Below are positions 41,792 through 50,661 of a stretch of DNA of 64,000 nucleotides, in pieces; the first letter of the stretch is position 1, and each line of letters begins with the position of its first letter. The position numbers and the translations under genes are program-made. Below the pieces are notes generated by a model. The model was not told the origin of the DNA. It saw only the letters and a list, made by a program, of their open reading frames with translations, and searched no databases. This DNA is from Elusimicrobiota bacterium (GTDB taxonomy: Bacteria > Elusimicrobiota > Elusimicrobia > UBA1565 > UBA9628), in NCBI GenBank assembly GCA_027451985.1, contig DAIDHS010000001.1:1-64000 (forward strand), read 5' to 3'.

Positions 41792-42540
41792 AGCTCTCCG
41801 TCGTCATCCCCGCCCACAATGAGGAAGGCTGCCTTGAGGGCACCGTGCGGGCGCTGAGCAAGACCCTCGCGGCGGAGGGCATCGAACACGAGATCGTGGT
41901 GGTAGACGACCACTCCAAGGACGGCACGGCGCGCATTTTGGAGGAGCTCAAGCCGCAGATTCCGGGCCTGCGCGCGGTGCAAAACGACTCTTCGCCGGGC
42001 TTCGGCCGCGCGGTGGAGGCGGGCTTGAAGGCCGCTACGGGCGGCGCCATGGCCGTCTACATGGCCGACGCCTCGGACGCGCCTGAGGATCTGGTGCGTT
42101 TTTTCCGGACCATGGAGAAAGAGGGCGTCGACTGCGTCTTCGGCACGCGCTTTTCTCCAGAGTCGAAGGTCGTGGACTACCCCTGGCTCAAGCTGCGCAT
42201 CAACCGCGCCGCCAACGCCTTCATCCGCATCCTTTTCGGCCTGCGCTACAACGACGTGACCAACGCCTTCAAGCTCTACCGCCGCCACGTCGTCGAGGGC
42301 GTGCAACCCATCTTGAGTCCGCACTTCAACCTCACGGTCGAGCTGCCCTTGAAGGCCATCGTGCGCGGCTACAGCTACGCGGTCGTGCCCAACTCCTGGA
42401 CCAACCGCAAGACGGGCGAGTCCAAGCTTAAGATCAAGGAGATGGGCAGCCGCTACCTATTCATCGTGCTCTACTGCCTCATCGAGAAGTGGCTGAGCCG
42501 CGGCGACTACGTGAAGAAGGCTCGGGGCGCGTCCGCATGA
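41788..42540 (+). CDS. Glycosyltransferase family 2
   Basis: A 250-residue GT2: [51 protein letters not shown] in the metal-site position, and C-terminal [21 protein letters not shown]. The GTG start is coupled to the epimerase stop (GTGA), and the stop overlaps the HddC start (ATGA). It resembles dolichol-phosphate-mannose-synthase-type enzymes, so it may load a sugar on a lipid carrier. Confidence 0.85.
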   Translation: MKLSVVIPAHNEEGCLEGTVRALSKTLAAEGIEHEIVVVDDHSKDGTARILEELKPQIPGLRAVQNDSSPGFGRAVEAGLKAATGGAMAVYMADASDAPEDLVRFFRTMEKEGVDCVFGTRFSPESKVVDYPWLKLRINRAANAFIRILFGLRYNDVTNAFKLYRRHVVEGVQPILSPHFNLTVELPLKAIVRGYSYAVVPNSWTNRKTGESKLKIKEMGSRYLFIVLYCLIEKWLSRGDYVKKARGASA

Positions 42541-43268
42541 CGGCCGGAGTCTCCGCTGTGGTCGTGGCCGGAGGACGCGGCGAGCGCATGGGCGCGGCGG
42601 CCAAGGACGTGCCCAAGCCCATGCTGCCCTTCAACGGCAAGCCGCTTCTGGAGCATCTGCTGCTCTGGCTGAAAAAATCGGGATTTGCGTCGGCGCACCT
42701 CTGCTTGGGCTACAAGGCCGAGACGGTGGTGAGCTACTTCGGCAAAGGCGAGGGCGTGGGCCTGGACCTGCGCTATCATCTGGAGCAGGAGCCCCGCGGC
42801 ACGGCGGGAAGCGTCAAGGACGCCGCGAAAGACATTCCCGGCGCTGGCGATCTGCTCGTCGTCTACGGCGATCTTTTCGTCGACATGGATTGCGCGCGGA
42901 TCCTGAAGTTCCACGCCGCGCATAAAGCGGCCGCCACCTTGGCCGTCATCCCCACGGATCATCCCTACGACTCGGACCTGGTCAAAATCGAGGGCGAGCG
43001 CTTAACGGGCTTCTACCGCGCCAAGCCCGGCGAACCCTGCGAGAACTGGGCCGCGGGCGCGCTCTGGGTCCTGCGCCGCGATCTTTTGGATCTTGTGCCC
43101 GTGGCGGGGCTCTCCGATTTCGGGAAAAACGTCTTTCCAGCGGCCGTCGCGCGTGGAATGGAGCTTGCGGCCTACAAGACCGCGGAAACCTTGGCGGATT
43201 TGGGCACGCCGGAGCGCTGGGAGAAATTCGCCGCCTCGGGCGGCGGCACGGGAGCGAAAACCTTATGA
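42537..43268 (+). CDS. hddC: Sugar-1-phosphate nucleotidyltransferase, probable heptose-1-P guanylyltransferase
   Basis: A 243-residue NTP-transferase with AVVVAGGRGERMGAAAKDVPKP and then MLPFNGKPLLEH, the UTP/GTP-binding signature, and VYGDLFVDMD holding the metal-binding Asp. Because the kinase, isomerase and phosphatase of the heptose route lie close by, it is most likely HddC, making GDP-D-glycero-alpha-D-manno-heptose. ATG 42537 overlaps the upstream stop by 4 bases. The kinase start overlaps its stop in the same way. Confidence 0.75.
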   Translation: MTAGVSAVVVAGGRGERMGAAAKDVPKPMLPFNGKPLLEHLLLWLKKSGFASAHLCLGYKAETVVSYFGKGEGVGLDLRYHLEQEPRGTAGSVKDAAKDIPGAGDLLVVYGDLFVDMDCARILKFHAAHKAAATLAVIPTDHPYDSDLVKIEGERLTGFYRAKPGEPCENWAAGALWVLRRDLLDLVPVAGLSDFGKNVFPAAVARGMELAAYKTAETLADLGTPERWEKFAASGGGTGAKTL

Positions 43269-44236
43269 TCATTTCCCGCACGCCGTTCCGCGTGAGCCTG
43301 GCTGGAGGCGGCACGGACTTGCCCGCGTTTTACACGCGCCAGGCCGGCGCGGTCTTGTCGACCGCCATCGACAAGTACATGTACGTCACGGTCAACAAAT
43401 ATTTCGAGGACAAGATCATCCTCAAGTATTCGCGCACCGAGCTCGTGCCGCGGCTGGAGAGCGTGCGGCACCCGCTGCTGCGGGAATGCCTTAAGCTGGT
43501 CGGGCCCCGGCGCGGGGTGGAAATCACCTCCATGGCCGACGTGGTCGGCGGCACGGGCCTGGGTTCGTCGTCGAGCTTCACCGTGGGCGTGCTCCACGCC
43601 CTGCACGCCTTCAAAGGGGACTTCTGCCCCGCCGAGGAACTTGCGCGCGAGGCTTGCGAAGTCGAAATCGAGCGCGTGGGCGAGCCCATCGGCAAGCAGG
43701 ACCAGTACATCGCGGCCTTCGGCGGCTTCCAGTTCATCGAGTTCATGCCCGACGGCAGCGTCAAAGTCGATCCGCTCATCTGCCCCGAAGGCACGCTGGA
43801 GGACCTGCGCGAGCACCTGCTTCTGGTCTACAGCGGCATCAAGCGCAGCGCCGGGCGCATCTTGAAGCGCGTCGCCGTGGGCATGGAGAAAAAACAGGCG
43901 GGCTTGGCGCGCATCGGGGATTTGGCCCGGCTGGCGCGCCGCGAGCTCCAAGCGGGGCGCGTCGAGGCCATCGGCGGCATCCTGCGCGAAAACTGGGAGA
44001 TTAAGAAGACTTTGGCCGGCGGCGTGTCTAACGGAAAAATCGACGCGGCCTATCGCGCGGCCCTGGCGCGTGGCGCCGCGGGCGGCAAGATTTTAGGCGC
44101 GGGCGGCGGCGGGTTCCTGCTCTTGTTTTGTCCGCCGAAAAAAAGGAAGACTATCCTCGCCGCGCTGAAGGGCTGGCGCGAAATTCCGTTTTCATTCGAG
44201 CCGGAGGGATCGAAAATCATCTATGTCAGCCGCTAA
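43265..44236 (+). CDS. hddA: GHMP-family kinase, probable D-glycero-alpha-D-manno-heptose 7-phosphate kinase
   Basis: A 323-residue GHMP kinase. RTPFRVSLAGGGTDLPAFY starts the N-terminal motif, VVGGTGLGSSSSFTVGVLHAL is the ATP-binding motif 2, and KILGAGGGGFLLLFCPPKK is motif 3. All are typical of HddA/fucokinase-like enzymes. It phosphorylates heptose 7-phosphate at C1 in the GDP-heptose route. It overlaps the GmhA gene by 14 bases. Confidence 0.85.
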   Translation: MIISRTPFRVSLAGGGTDLPAFYTRQAGAVLSTAIDKYMYVTVNKYFEDKIILKYSRTELVPRLESVRHPLLRECLKLVGPRRGVEITSMADVVGGTGLGSSSSFTVGVLHALHAFKGDFCPAEELAREACEVEIERVGEPIGKQDQYIAAFGGFQFIEFMPDGSVKVDPLICPEGTLEDLREHLLLVYSGIKRSAGRILKRVAVGMEKKQAGLARIGDLARLARRELQAGRVEAIGGILRENWEIKKTLAGGVSNGKIDAAYRAALARGAAGGKILGAGGGGFLLLFCPPKKRKTILAALKGWREIPFSFEPEGSKIIYVSR

Positions 44237-44855
44237 GACGAAAATCAGGGGGACGCTGCCGGGACAATTCCATTCTTCGGGCCCCGGGGGCCTTAAGCCC
44301 GGCGAGTTCGCCTTGTGGTACCAGGACGAACTGCGCCGCGCGCTTTCCGCGCTCGACTGGGCCGCTTTCGAAAAAATCGCCGAGGCCGTGGCCGAGGCGG
44401 GGGACAAAGGCCGGCAGGTTTTCGTCATGGGCAACGGCGGTTCCGCGGCGACGGCGTCGCACGCGGCGGTGGACTTCTCCAAGACCGCGGCCAACCCCAG
44501 GAAGCGCCTTTTGCGCTGCTTTTCTTTGGCGGACAACCCGTCTTTCCTCACGGCCGTGGGCAACGACCTTTCCTTCGATGCGACGTTCTCCCGGCAGTTG
44601 GAAAACCTCCTCAACCCGAAGGACGTCGTCCTTTTCATCAGCGGCAGCGGCAACTCGAAGAACCTCTTGGAAGCCGCCAAGCTCGCCCGGCGCCGCAAGG
44701 CCTGGAGCGCGGCCTTTTTGGGCTTTGATGGCGGCAAGCTGCGGGGCGTGGTGGACCAGGCGCTGGTGGTGGCCTCCGATCAATACGGCGTCATCGAGGA
44801 CGTCCACCTGAGCTTGAGCCATATGCTGACGTTCTACTTAAAGCAGCGCGCGTGA
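44223..44855 (+). CDS. gmhA: SIS-domain protein, probable sedoheptulose 7-phosphate isomerase
   Basis: A 210-residue phosphosugar isomerase: VFVMGNGGSAATASHAAVDF, SFLTAVGNDLSFDATFSRQL, LFISGSGNSKNLLEAAKLAR, and late FYLKQRA. Motifs and context fit GmhA, which converts sedoheptulose 7-phosphate to D-glycero-D-manno-heptose 7-phosphate. The N-terminal 25 residues are extra to the family. It overlaps the kinase gene by 14 bases and the next GT2 by 4. Confidence 0.85.
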   Translation: MSAAKTKIRGTLPGQFHSSGPGGLKPGEFALWYQDELRRALSALDWAAFEKIAEAVAEAGDKGRQVFVMGNGGSAATASHAAVDFSKTAANPRKRLLRCFSLADNPSFLTAVGNDLSFDATFSRQLENLLNPKDVVLFISGSGNSKNLLEAAKLARRRKAWSAAFLGFDGGKLRGVVDQALVVASDQYGVIEDVHLSLSHMLTFYLKQRA

Positions 44856-45607
44856 GCGGACAAGACGCCCCGCGGCCGGCGAAGCTCTCCCTCATCATCC
44901 CGGTCTACAACGAGCGCGCCACCGTCCGGACTCTGCTTGACCAGGTCCTGGCCCTGGAGATTCCGAGCGTCCAAAAGGAGCTCGTCATCGTCGAGGGCCG
45001 CTCCACGGACGGCACCCGGGACATCGTGGCCGAGTACGCCAAGCGCCCGGGCGTGCGCGTTCTCTATGAGGAGTCGCCGCGCGGCAAGGGCGCCGCGGTC
45101 GCTTTGGGCCTTAAGGAAATCACCGGCGACATCCTGCTCATCCAGGACGGAGACTTGGAGTACAGCGTCTCCGACTATCCCAAGCTGCTTGAGCCGCTGC
45201 TGCGGGGCGAGGCGGACGTCGTATTTGGCTCGCGCGTGCTCAACTCGCCGCAGCACTGGCAGTTCCGGCGCTTCGGGGGCCTGGAACGTCTCTACGGCCT
45301 GCTCGTGAACCTGGGCGGCGTCGTGTTTACCGGCCTCTTCAATCTGCTCTACGGGACCAAACTCAGCGACGGCGCGACCATGTTCAAACTCTTCAAGGCC
45401 GAGCATCTGCGGGGTTTGGTCTTGAAGAGCCGCGGCTTCGACTACGACTGGGAGATGTCCGCCAAGCTCGCCAAGAGAGGCTGCCGCTTCGCCGAGGTTC
45501 CCGTCCTCTACAAAGCCCGCAGCCGCGCCGAGGGCAAGAAGATACGTTTCTGGCGCGACGGCTGGCGGGTCTTCGCCGCCATCGTCCGCTACCGCTTTTC
45601 GGACTAG
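44852..45607 (+). CDS. Glycosyltransferase family 2 (DPM1-like)
   Basis: A 251-residue GT2 with LSLIIPVYNERATVRTLLDQV, VEGRSTDGTRDIV, LIQDGDLEYSVSDYPKLL holding the DxD-type metal site, and DYDWEMSAKLAKRGCRFAEV. This set is typical of polyprenyl-phosphate sugar synthases. It is the last gene of the plus-strand run and is convergent (4-base overlap) with the GT39-like gene at 45604. Confidence 0.87.
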   Translation: MSGQDAPRPAKLSLIIPVYNERATVRTLLDQVLALEIPSVQKELVIVEGRSTDGTRDIVAEYAKRPGVRVLYEESPRGKGAAVALGLKEITGDILLIQDGDLEYSVSDYPKLLEPLLRGEADVVFGSRVLNSPQHWQFRRFGGLERLYGLLVNLGGVVFTGLFNLLYGTKLSDGATMFKLFKAEHLRGLVLKSRGFDYDWEMSAKLAKRGCRFAEVPVLYKARSRAEGKKIRFWRDGWRVFAAIVRYRFSD

Positions 45608-46836
45608 GCTTTTTTCCAGTCCTTCAGGACCTCATCCGCCAGGACGCAGAAGCCCAGAATCATCTCGGGCATCACCGGCAGTCGGTAGCGCATCTGGCTC
45701 ACGCTCACCATGTGGATGCCCATGGTGGCCAGGACGAAGAGGATGAGGATTGAAATCTCCGCGCGCTTTCTCCAGAGAAGCAGAAGCCCCCAGGCCCCAC
45801 CCAGGATGAGCCAGGGTTCGGTCAGGAGGCTTACGGCAATGAGGGCGTCATGGCGGAGCCCGAGGTTGGGCTCGCTGGTCTTAGTGTCAATGTAGCGCTT
45901 GCCTGGCCGCGGATAAAATCGCCAGAAGCTCACGAACTTATAGGCCCATTGCCCAAGGGTTTCAACGGGGTTTTCAGCCATGAACTTGAGCGCCTCGTGG
46001 AAATAGAGGCCGTCTTGCGCGGGCTCCGAAAGCGACTGCGCCTTCTGGTAGAAGGGCGTCTGCTCAAGGGTCTTCACGGCCACGCCCGTGTCGATTTCGT
46101 TTAGGTCGAGCAGCATGGTGCCTTCCAAAAGAGTGATGCCGCCGTGATCGTCGAGCTTGAAGGTCCCCGCCTCAATCCGGTTGCGCGCGCACCACATCGC
46201 GACGGGCAAAAGCCAGCACAGGATGCCCGCGGCCCAGGCCTTGGCGGAGAGGCGCCGGGCGAGCACGAAGAAAAGCGCGAGCGCCCATAGGCAGGGCACG
46301 ATGAACTCCGCTTCCGGGCGGGCTAGGGCGGCCGCGCCCAGCAAAAAAGCGCCCAGCGCCCAGGCTCCGGCCGAAAAGCGCTCGGGCTCGAGGCTTCGGG
46401 CGAAGAGCCATAGGCCCGCCGTCGCGGCGAGCGTATAGGGGATCTCCGAGAGCAGGAGCCCGCTGTAGTAGACGAAGAACGGGTAGAGGCAGGAGATGAA
46501 AAGCGCGAAGCGGCCCGCGCGCCTGGAGCCCGAGAGATCCTCGGTCATGCGGCCGATCACGAAAACCAGCAGAGCGCCCAGGACGGCGTTGCCCAGGCGG
46601 GGGTAGAGCAGGCTCGGCCCCAAGAGCCGGAAAAAACCGGCGAAAAAGGCGGGCACCAGCGGCGCTAGGGCGTGCGGGCCGAAGCTTCCGTCGCGGGTCA
46701 GGCGGAGCGCGTCGGCCGTGAAGCCGCCCTCGTCGATCTGGTAGAACCGCGAGGCGCCGAGCTTCAAGACGAAGGCCGCGCGAATGAGCAGGGCCAAGCC
46801 GGCGGCGAGCCACTCCTCGGGGCGGAGCTTCTTCAT
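45604..46836 (-). CDS. GT39/ArnT-like membrane glycosyltransferase
   Basis: A 410-residue protein with about ten membrane helices. The N-terminus has an acidic periplasmic loop (YQIDEGGFTADALRLTRDG) after the first helix, in the position of the catalytic DE motif of GT-C enzymes. Such proteins move sugars from a lipid carrier to an acceptor in the periplasm. It is the last gene of the six-gene minus-strand operon 45604-54930, and each junction is an overlap. Confidence 0.72.
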   Translation of the reverse strand: MKKLRPEEWLAAGLALLIRAAFVLKLGASRFYQIDEGGFTADALRLTRDGSFGPHALAPLVPAFFAGFFRLLGPSLLYPRLGNAVLGALLVFVIGRMTEDLSGSRRAGRFALFISCLYPFFVYYSGLLLSEIPYTLAATAGLWLFARSLEPERFSAGAWALGAFLLGAAALARPEAEFIVPCLWALALFFVLARRLSAKAWAAGILCWLLPVAMWCARNRIEAGTFKLDDHGGITLLEGTMLLDLNEIDTGVAVKTLEQTPFYQKAQSLSEPAQDGLYFHEALKFMAENPVETLGQWAYKFVSFWRFYPRPGKRYIDTKTSEPNLGLRHDALIAVSLLTEPWLILGGAWGLLLLWRKRAEISILILFVLATMGIHMVSVSQMRYRLPVMPEMILGFCVLADEVLKDWKKA

Positions 46837-47420
46837 CGGCGCGGCCGTCCGCCCTTTTTTAGGGCTTTTTCCCGCGCCAGGATGAGGCGCGCCGCGCCGG
46901 CCAAGTCGCGCGCCACGGCGTCCGGCTTGACGCGGTAGGATCCGTCCTTGCCGCCATAGCCTGTCTTGACCAGAATGGAGCGGCAGCCGGCGTTTTTGGC
47001 CGCCAAGACGTCGGTGGAAGTATCGCCCACGAAGTAGGATGACGCGAAGTCGATGGAAAACCGCCGGGCAGCCTTCTCGAGCATCAGCGTGCCCGGCTTG
47101 CGGCAGCGGCAGCGCACGCGCCGGCCGGTCTCGGGATGGTGCGGACAGAAATAGATGGCGTCTAAGCGCGCGCCTTTTTGCCGCAGCAGCGCGCGCAAGA
47201 GGCGATGGATGCGCGCGAGGGTGGCAAGCGAGAGATATCCCCGCGCCACGCCGGACTGGTTGGTCACGACGACGAGCTTGAAGCCCGCGCGGCGCAGGCG
47301 GACCAGCGCCGCCGCGGCGCCGGGCAGGAGGCGCAGGTCCTTTTCGTGCCGCAGGTAGTCGGCCTCCGTGACGAGGACGCCGTCGCGGTCGAGGAATACG
47401 GCCTTGTTCTTGCGCGTCAT
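46833..47420 (-). CDS. gmhB: HAD phosphatase, probable D-glycero-D-manno-heptose 1,7-bisphosphate 7-phosphatase
   Basis: A 195-residue HAD-IIIA enzyme with motif I FLDRDGVLVTEADYL, VVVTNQSGVARGYLS, and the zinc-loop CPHHPETGRRVRCRCRKPGT that marks GmhB. FVGDTSTDVLAAKNAGCRS is motif III/IV. The C-terminus is basic. ATG 47420 overlaps the stop of the TldE-like gene by 4 bases. Together with GmhA, HddA and HddC it completes GDP-heptose synthesis. Confidence 0.85.
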   Translation of the reverse strand: MTRKNKAVFLDRDGVLVTEADYLRHEKDLRLLPGAAAALVRLRRAGFKLVVVTNQSGVARGYLSLATLARIHRLLRALLRQKGARLDAIYFCPHHPETGRRVRCRCRKPGTLMLEKAARRFSIDFASSYFVGDTSTDVLAAKNAGCRSILVKTGYGGKDGSYRVKPDAVARDLAGAARLILAREKALKKGGRPRR

Positions 47421-49411
47421 GGTTTCTCCGGCAGCGGCCAAGCCCCGCGAAAGCGCGCCTTGTAGGCGGGCAGCGGCAAGGGCGGGCACAAGACGGATTT
47501 TATGAGTTCTCCGCGCGGGGCTGCGGCGGCCATGGCAGCGTTCAGGCGCCGCAGGTTTTTTCCGAGCTCCGCGATGTTTCTTCCGGAAATCTCGATTTCG
47601 ACGGCGCCGCCCGTGGGGCCGCGGCGCACGCTTACGCGTGAAACTCCGGGCAGGGCGGCCAGGACGCGGGCCGACGGCGCGGTCTTGATCGCGTAACGCA
47701 CGACCTCCACGTGGGAGGTTTGCGGGATGGTCGGGACGATGGCGGGTGGTCGGGAAAAAGCGCTTTGGGGCGCGGGGGGCGGCGGCAGGACGGGGCCCTT
47801 CTGCGGGCTTTCGTCCGAACGTTGGGTCTCGACGTCGGAAAGCAGAAGGCTGGGGGCGACCACGGACACGGGGACTCCGTCCGCCACGGAGTTCTCCACG
47901 CGCTGGTTCGAGCCCACCGCGAGGATGTTGTTCAAAATGTAGAGCGGGGTTCCGACCAGGTCGAGGTTGCGGATGAGCGTGAGATTACCGGTGCGCGCGT
48001 TGACCAGGTAGACCATCTCACAGACGACGCGGATGGAGCCCTCGCCCGAAGCCTGCTCGTTCTGGGAGAGGCCGATCAAATGTTCGGCCAGAATGCCGTA
48101 AGGCTTGCCCCGCTTGAGGCACTCACGCCGCAAGAGCGCGACGAGCTTGGCGCGATCCAGGGGCTTGCGCGCGCGGAGAATGAGCGATCCGGGAAAGCCC
48201 GTGATCCAGTAGCCTGGGGCGCCGCGGCCGTGGCCGTTGGAATGCGGGAAGCCGATGATCGGATGGCGGGAGAGCAGGAAGTTCTTCAAGATTCCGTCTT
48301 GGACGAGGACGACTTTTTGCGCGGGCATGCCCTGATCGTCGTAGGCGTAGTGCCCGGCAAGCAAGACGCCGCCGAACGAGGCCAGGGTCGGATCGTCCTC
48401 CAAGGTGATGCCGCGCGGCAGCACTCGGGTGCCGAGCTTGCCCTGGAAAATCTGGGCGCCGTAGGGGTTGCGCAGGTCTTCGCCGGAGAGGCGCTTGCCC
48501 AGGGCCATGATGATCGCTCCCGAGATCGAGGGATCAAGCAGGGCCGGCGCGTCGAACGGGGAAGTCGTTCGCGCCACCTTGAGAAGCGCCAAGTCGGACA
48601 GGACGGCCTTCGCGTCGGAGCGGATCGCCGAGGCGGAGGGAAAATCGGCGCTTGAGACTACCACCAGGCTGCGCGAGGCGCGAACCTCCAATCCGTCCGC
48701 CGCCCGTTCCGAGGCGTTCAGGTCCAATTCCGCGTAGCGGCCGCCGAAGTCGACCTGGCTGCCCTCCGAGTCCCTGAGGCGGGACCAGAAGTCGGACTCG
48801 ATGACGCGGGAGCCCGCGCTGAGAAGATTCGGCGTGCTGCGGAACGCCGCGCTGCCTTCCCGGCAGGCGTCCGCCAGTTCCCGGCCGGTCCACGGCAGGG
48901 CGGGAGCCGGCTCCAGGCGCACGCGCGGAGGCTCGCGGGAGAAGTCGTCCGTGTCGTAATCGGCTTTGCCGCGCACCGCGCGCAGGGCTTGCTTGCGCAA
49001 AAAGCCCGCCGCGGCGCTTTTGTACGCGGCATCCAAGGCGCGCCAGAGGCCGTAGCGCAGGGCGAAAACGTCGCTGAGATTGACGGGAAAACCCAGGAAA
49101 TTGCCGGGGGGCGCCGGCGGGTAGTTGTCGAGCGCGTAGCCGCCGACCCGGACGTCGCCGACCACGAAGCTTTGGCTTTGGGTCGCGCGTGCGTCAAGCG
49201 CGCCCATCCGGCAGTCGTCCTCTCGGTCGGAGGAGCGCGTCGCCGTGATCCCGACGTAGTAGGGCACTGGGTAGCCGGCTTCCTTCATTTTCATAGCGGC
49301 TTTGACCGCGGACTGCAGGGCCGCGCCTACGCTTCGCTGCGGCGTGACGGCGGCGCAAAGCGGCCGGACTGAGGCTAAGAGGGCGGCGAGGAACAGGAAC
49401 TTTTTGATCAT
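47417..49411 (-). CDS. Exported TldD/PmbA-family protein lacking the metal-binding motif
   Basis: A 664-residue protein with a signal peptide (MIKKFLFLAALLASVRPLCA). It is homologous to the exported TldD-like protein at 50658 through ALLDPSISGAIIMALGKRLSGE, GHYAYDDQGMPAQKVVLVQDGILKN, FPHSNGHGRG, and NILAVGSNQRVENS. At residues 300-311 it has IIMALGKRLSGE where the relative has HEAIGHKLEGE, so the metal ligands are gone. It resembles TldE (PmbA) as partner of TldD. A Pro-rich linker and a C-terminal domain of about 100 residues follow. It sits in the polysaccharide operon. Confidence 0.8.
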   Translation of the reverse strand: MIKKFLFLAALLASVRPLCAAVTPQRSVGAALQSAVKAAMKMKEAGYPVPYYVGITATRSSDREDDCRMGALDARATQSQSFVVGDVRVGGYALDNYPPAPPGNFLGFPVNLSDVFALRYGLWRALDAAYKSAAAGFLRKQALRAVRGKADYDTDDFSREPPRVRLEPAPALPWTGRELADACREGSAAFRSTPNLLSAGSRVIESDFWSRLRDSEGSQVDFGGRYAELDLNASERAADGLEVRASRSLVVVSSADFPSASAIRSDAKAVLSDLALLKVARTTSPFDAPALLDPSISGAIIMALGKRLSGEDLRNPYGAQIFQGKLGTRVLPRGITLEDDPTLASFGGVLLAGHYAYDDQGMPAQKVVLVQDGILKNFLLSRHPIIGFPHSNGHGRGAPGYWITGFPGSLILRARKPLDRAKLVALLRRECLKRGKPYGILAEHLIGLSQNEQASGEGSIRVVCEMVYLVNARTGNLTLIRNLDLVGTPLYILNNILAVGSNQRVENSVADGVPVSVVAPSLLLSDVETQRSDESPQKGPVLPPPPAPQSAFSRPPAIVPTIPQTSHVEVVRYAIKTAPSARVLAALPGVSRVSVRRGPTGGAVEIEISGRNIAELGKNLRRLNAAMAAAAPRGELIKSVLCPPLPLPAYKARFRGAWPLPEKP

Positions 49412-50661
49412 GCGGGGAAGATCAGATCGAGGGCTTTGGCGGCGGAATATCCTGCCAGAGGCATGAAGCACAGCATTACGGGCGTGTGGAAGCGCATGAC
49501 CGCCCAGTAAAACGCGCAAACCACGGTCGTTACCGCGGGGATGGAGAGCAGGAAGCCGACCTCGTAGCGTCTGCGCCAGGCCAGGAATGCGCCCCAAAGT
49601 CCGAAGAGCAGCAGCAGTCCGTTGGAGACGAGGCCCACGACCATGAGCGCGAGTTCCTTCTGCCCGTAATGCCAGCCGGGCGTCGGATAGAGCCGCCAGA
49701 ATTTGAGGGCCTTGCGGAAAAACGCGTACCAAAACACTCCGGGCTTGTGCACCAGGATGTCCCAGGACGCGCGGTAATAGAGCGTCTGCGCTTGAGCGGA
49801 GGGAATGTTCTCGGACTTGATGCGCGCGATGAGCGGTGTTGAGGCGGCGGCCAGGGGAGCTTCCAGCGGCTGGTCCGGCAGATCGTAGTTTTTAAGCAGG
49901 GACAGGTACATCATGGAGCCGCCCATGGTGGACCCGGCCACAAGACGCCCCGTCACCTTGTAATTGCGCCAGACCCAGGGAATCTGGACGGCGCAGGCGC
50001 AAAGGATGAAAAGCCCCAGGGTCTTGACCCAGCGCCGGGGCTCGATGCGCAGGGCCGCGATGGGGACGAACGCCGCGCCCAGGGGCAGCATGGCCGAACG
50101 GACCAGGCCCAGCGCTCCGAAAGACACGCCCATGAGGACGTGGTTGAGGATTTCGGGGCGCTGGCTCCGGGACAGCCACAGCCAGAGCCAAAGCCCGAGC
50201 AGCAAAGTCATGAGCGGCTCGCGGTAGAAGTAAGCCCCGTAATAAATCCACTCGGGGTAGAACGCGGCGGCGGCCAGGCTGATGAGCGCGGCGCGGCGAT
50301 CGCCGAAGAGGCAGAGGGCAAGGGCCCAGGCCAAGGCGCAGCAGGCGGTCCCGATGAGCGCGTTCAAAACCAGGCCCGGAACAGGCGAGGGGCCGAAAAG
50401 GACGTGGACCGCCGCCAAGAGCAGCGGATAGAACGGCTCGCGGTCGGTGTCGAGCTTTCCAAACATCCGGTAGGTTCCGGATTTGAGGAGATTTTCGGCC
50501 AGAAGGTTGTATCCATCCGGATCGATGGAGAGAGAAACGGCCGCGGTGGAAAGCCCCGGTAGATCATGGGTCCGGTAGACGTGGTAGGCGTAGATGAGCC
50601 GCAGAGCGAGCCCCGCAGCCAGCAGGGCCGCCACCCAACGCCCCCAATTATTCTTTTTCAT
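49408..50661 (-). CDS. GT39-like membrane glycosyltransferase
   Basis: A 417-residue protein with about ten helices and the periplasmic loop SIDPDGYNLLAENLLKSGTY after the first helix, which has an Asp in the catalytic position. Then come REPFYPLLLAAVHVLFG and a second Glu-rich segment, typical of GT39/PMT-2-like enzymes. It lies between the two TldD-family genes and overlaps both by 4 bases, so all three are translated together. Confidence 0.72.
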   Translation of the reverse strand: MKKNNWGRWVAALLAAGLALRLIYAYHVYRTHDLPGLSTAAVSLSIDPDGYNLLAENLLKSGTYRMFGKLDTDREPFYPLLLAAVHVLFGPSPVPGLVLNALIGTACCALAWALALCLFGDRRAALISLAAAAFYPEWIYYGAYFYREPLMTLLLGLWLWLWLSRSQRPEILNHVLMGVSFGALGLVRSAMLPLGAAFVPIAALRIEPRRWVKTLGLFILCACAVQIPWVWRNYKVTGRLVAGSTMGGSMMYLSLLKNYDLPDQPLEAPLAAASTPLIARIKSENIPSAQAQTLYYRASWDILVHKPGVFWYAFFRKALKFWRLYPTPGWHYGQKELALMVVGLVSNGLLLLFGLWGAFLAWRRRYEVGFLLSIPAVTTVVCAFYWAVMRFHTPVMLCFMPLAGYSAAKALDLIFPA

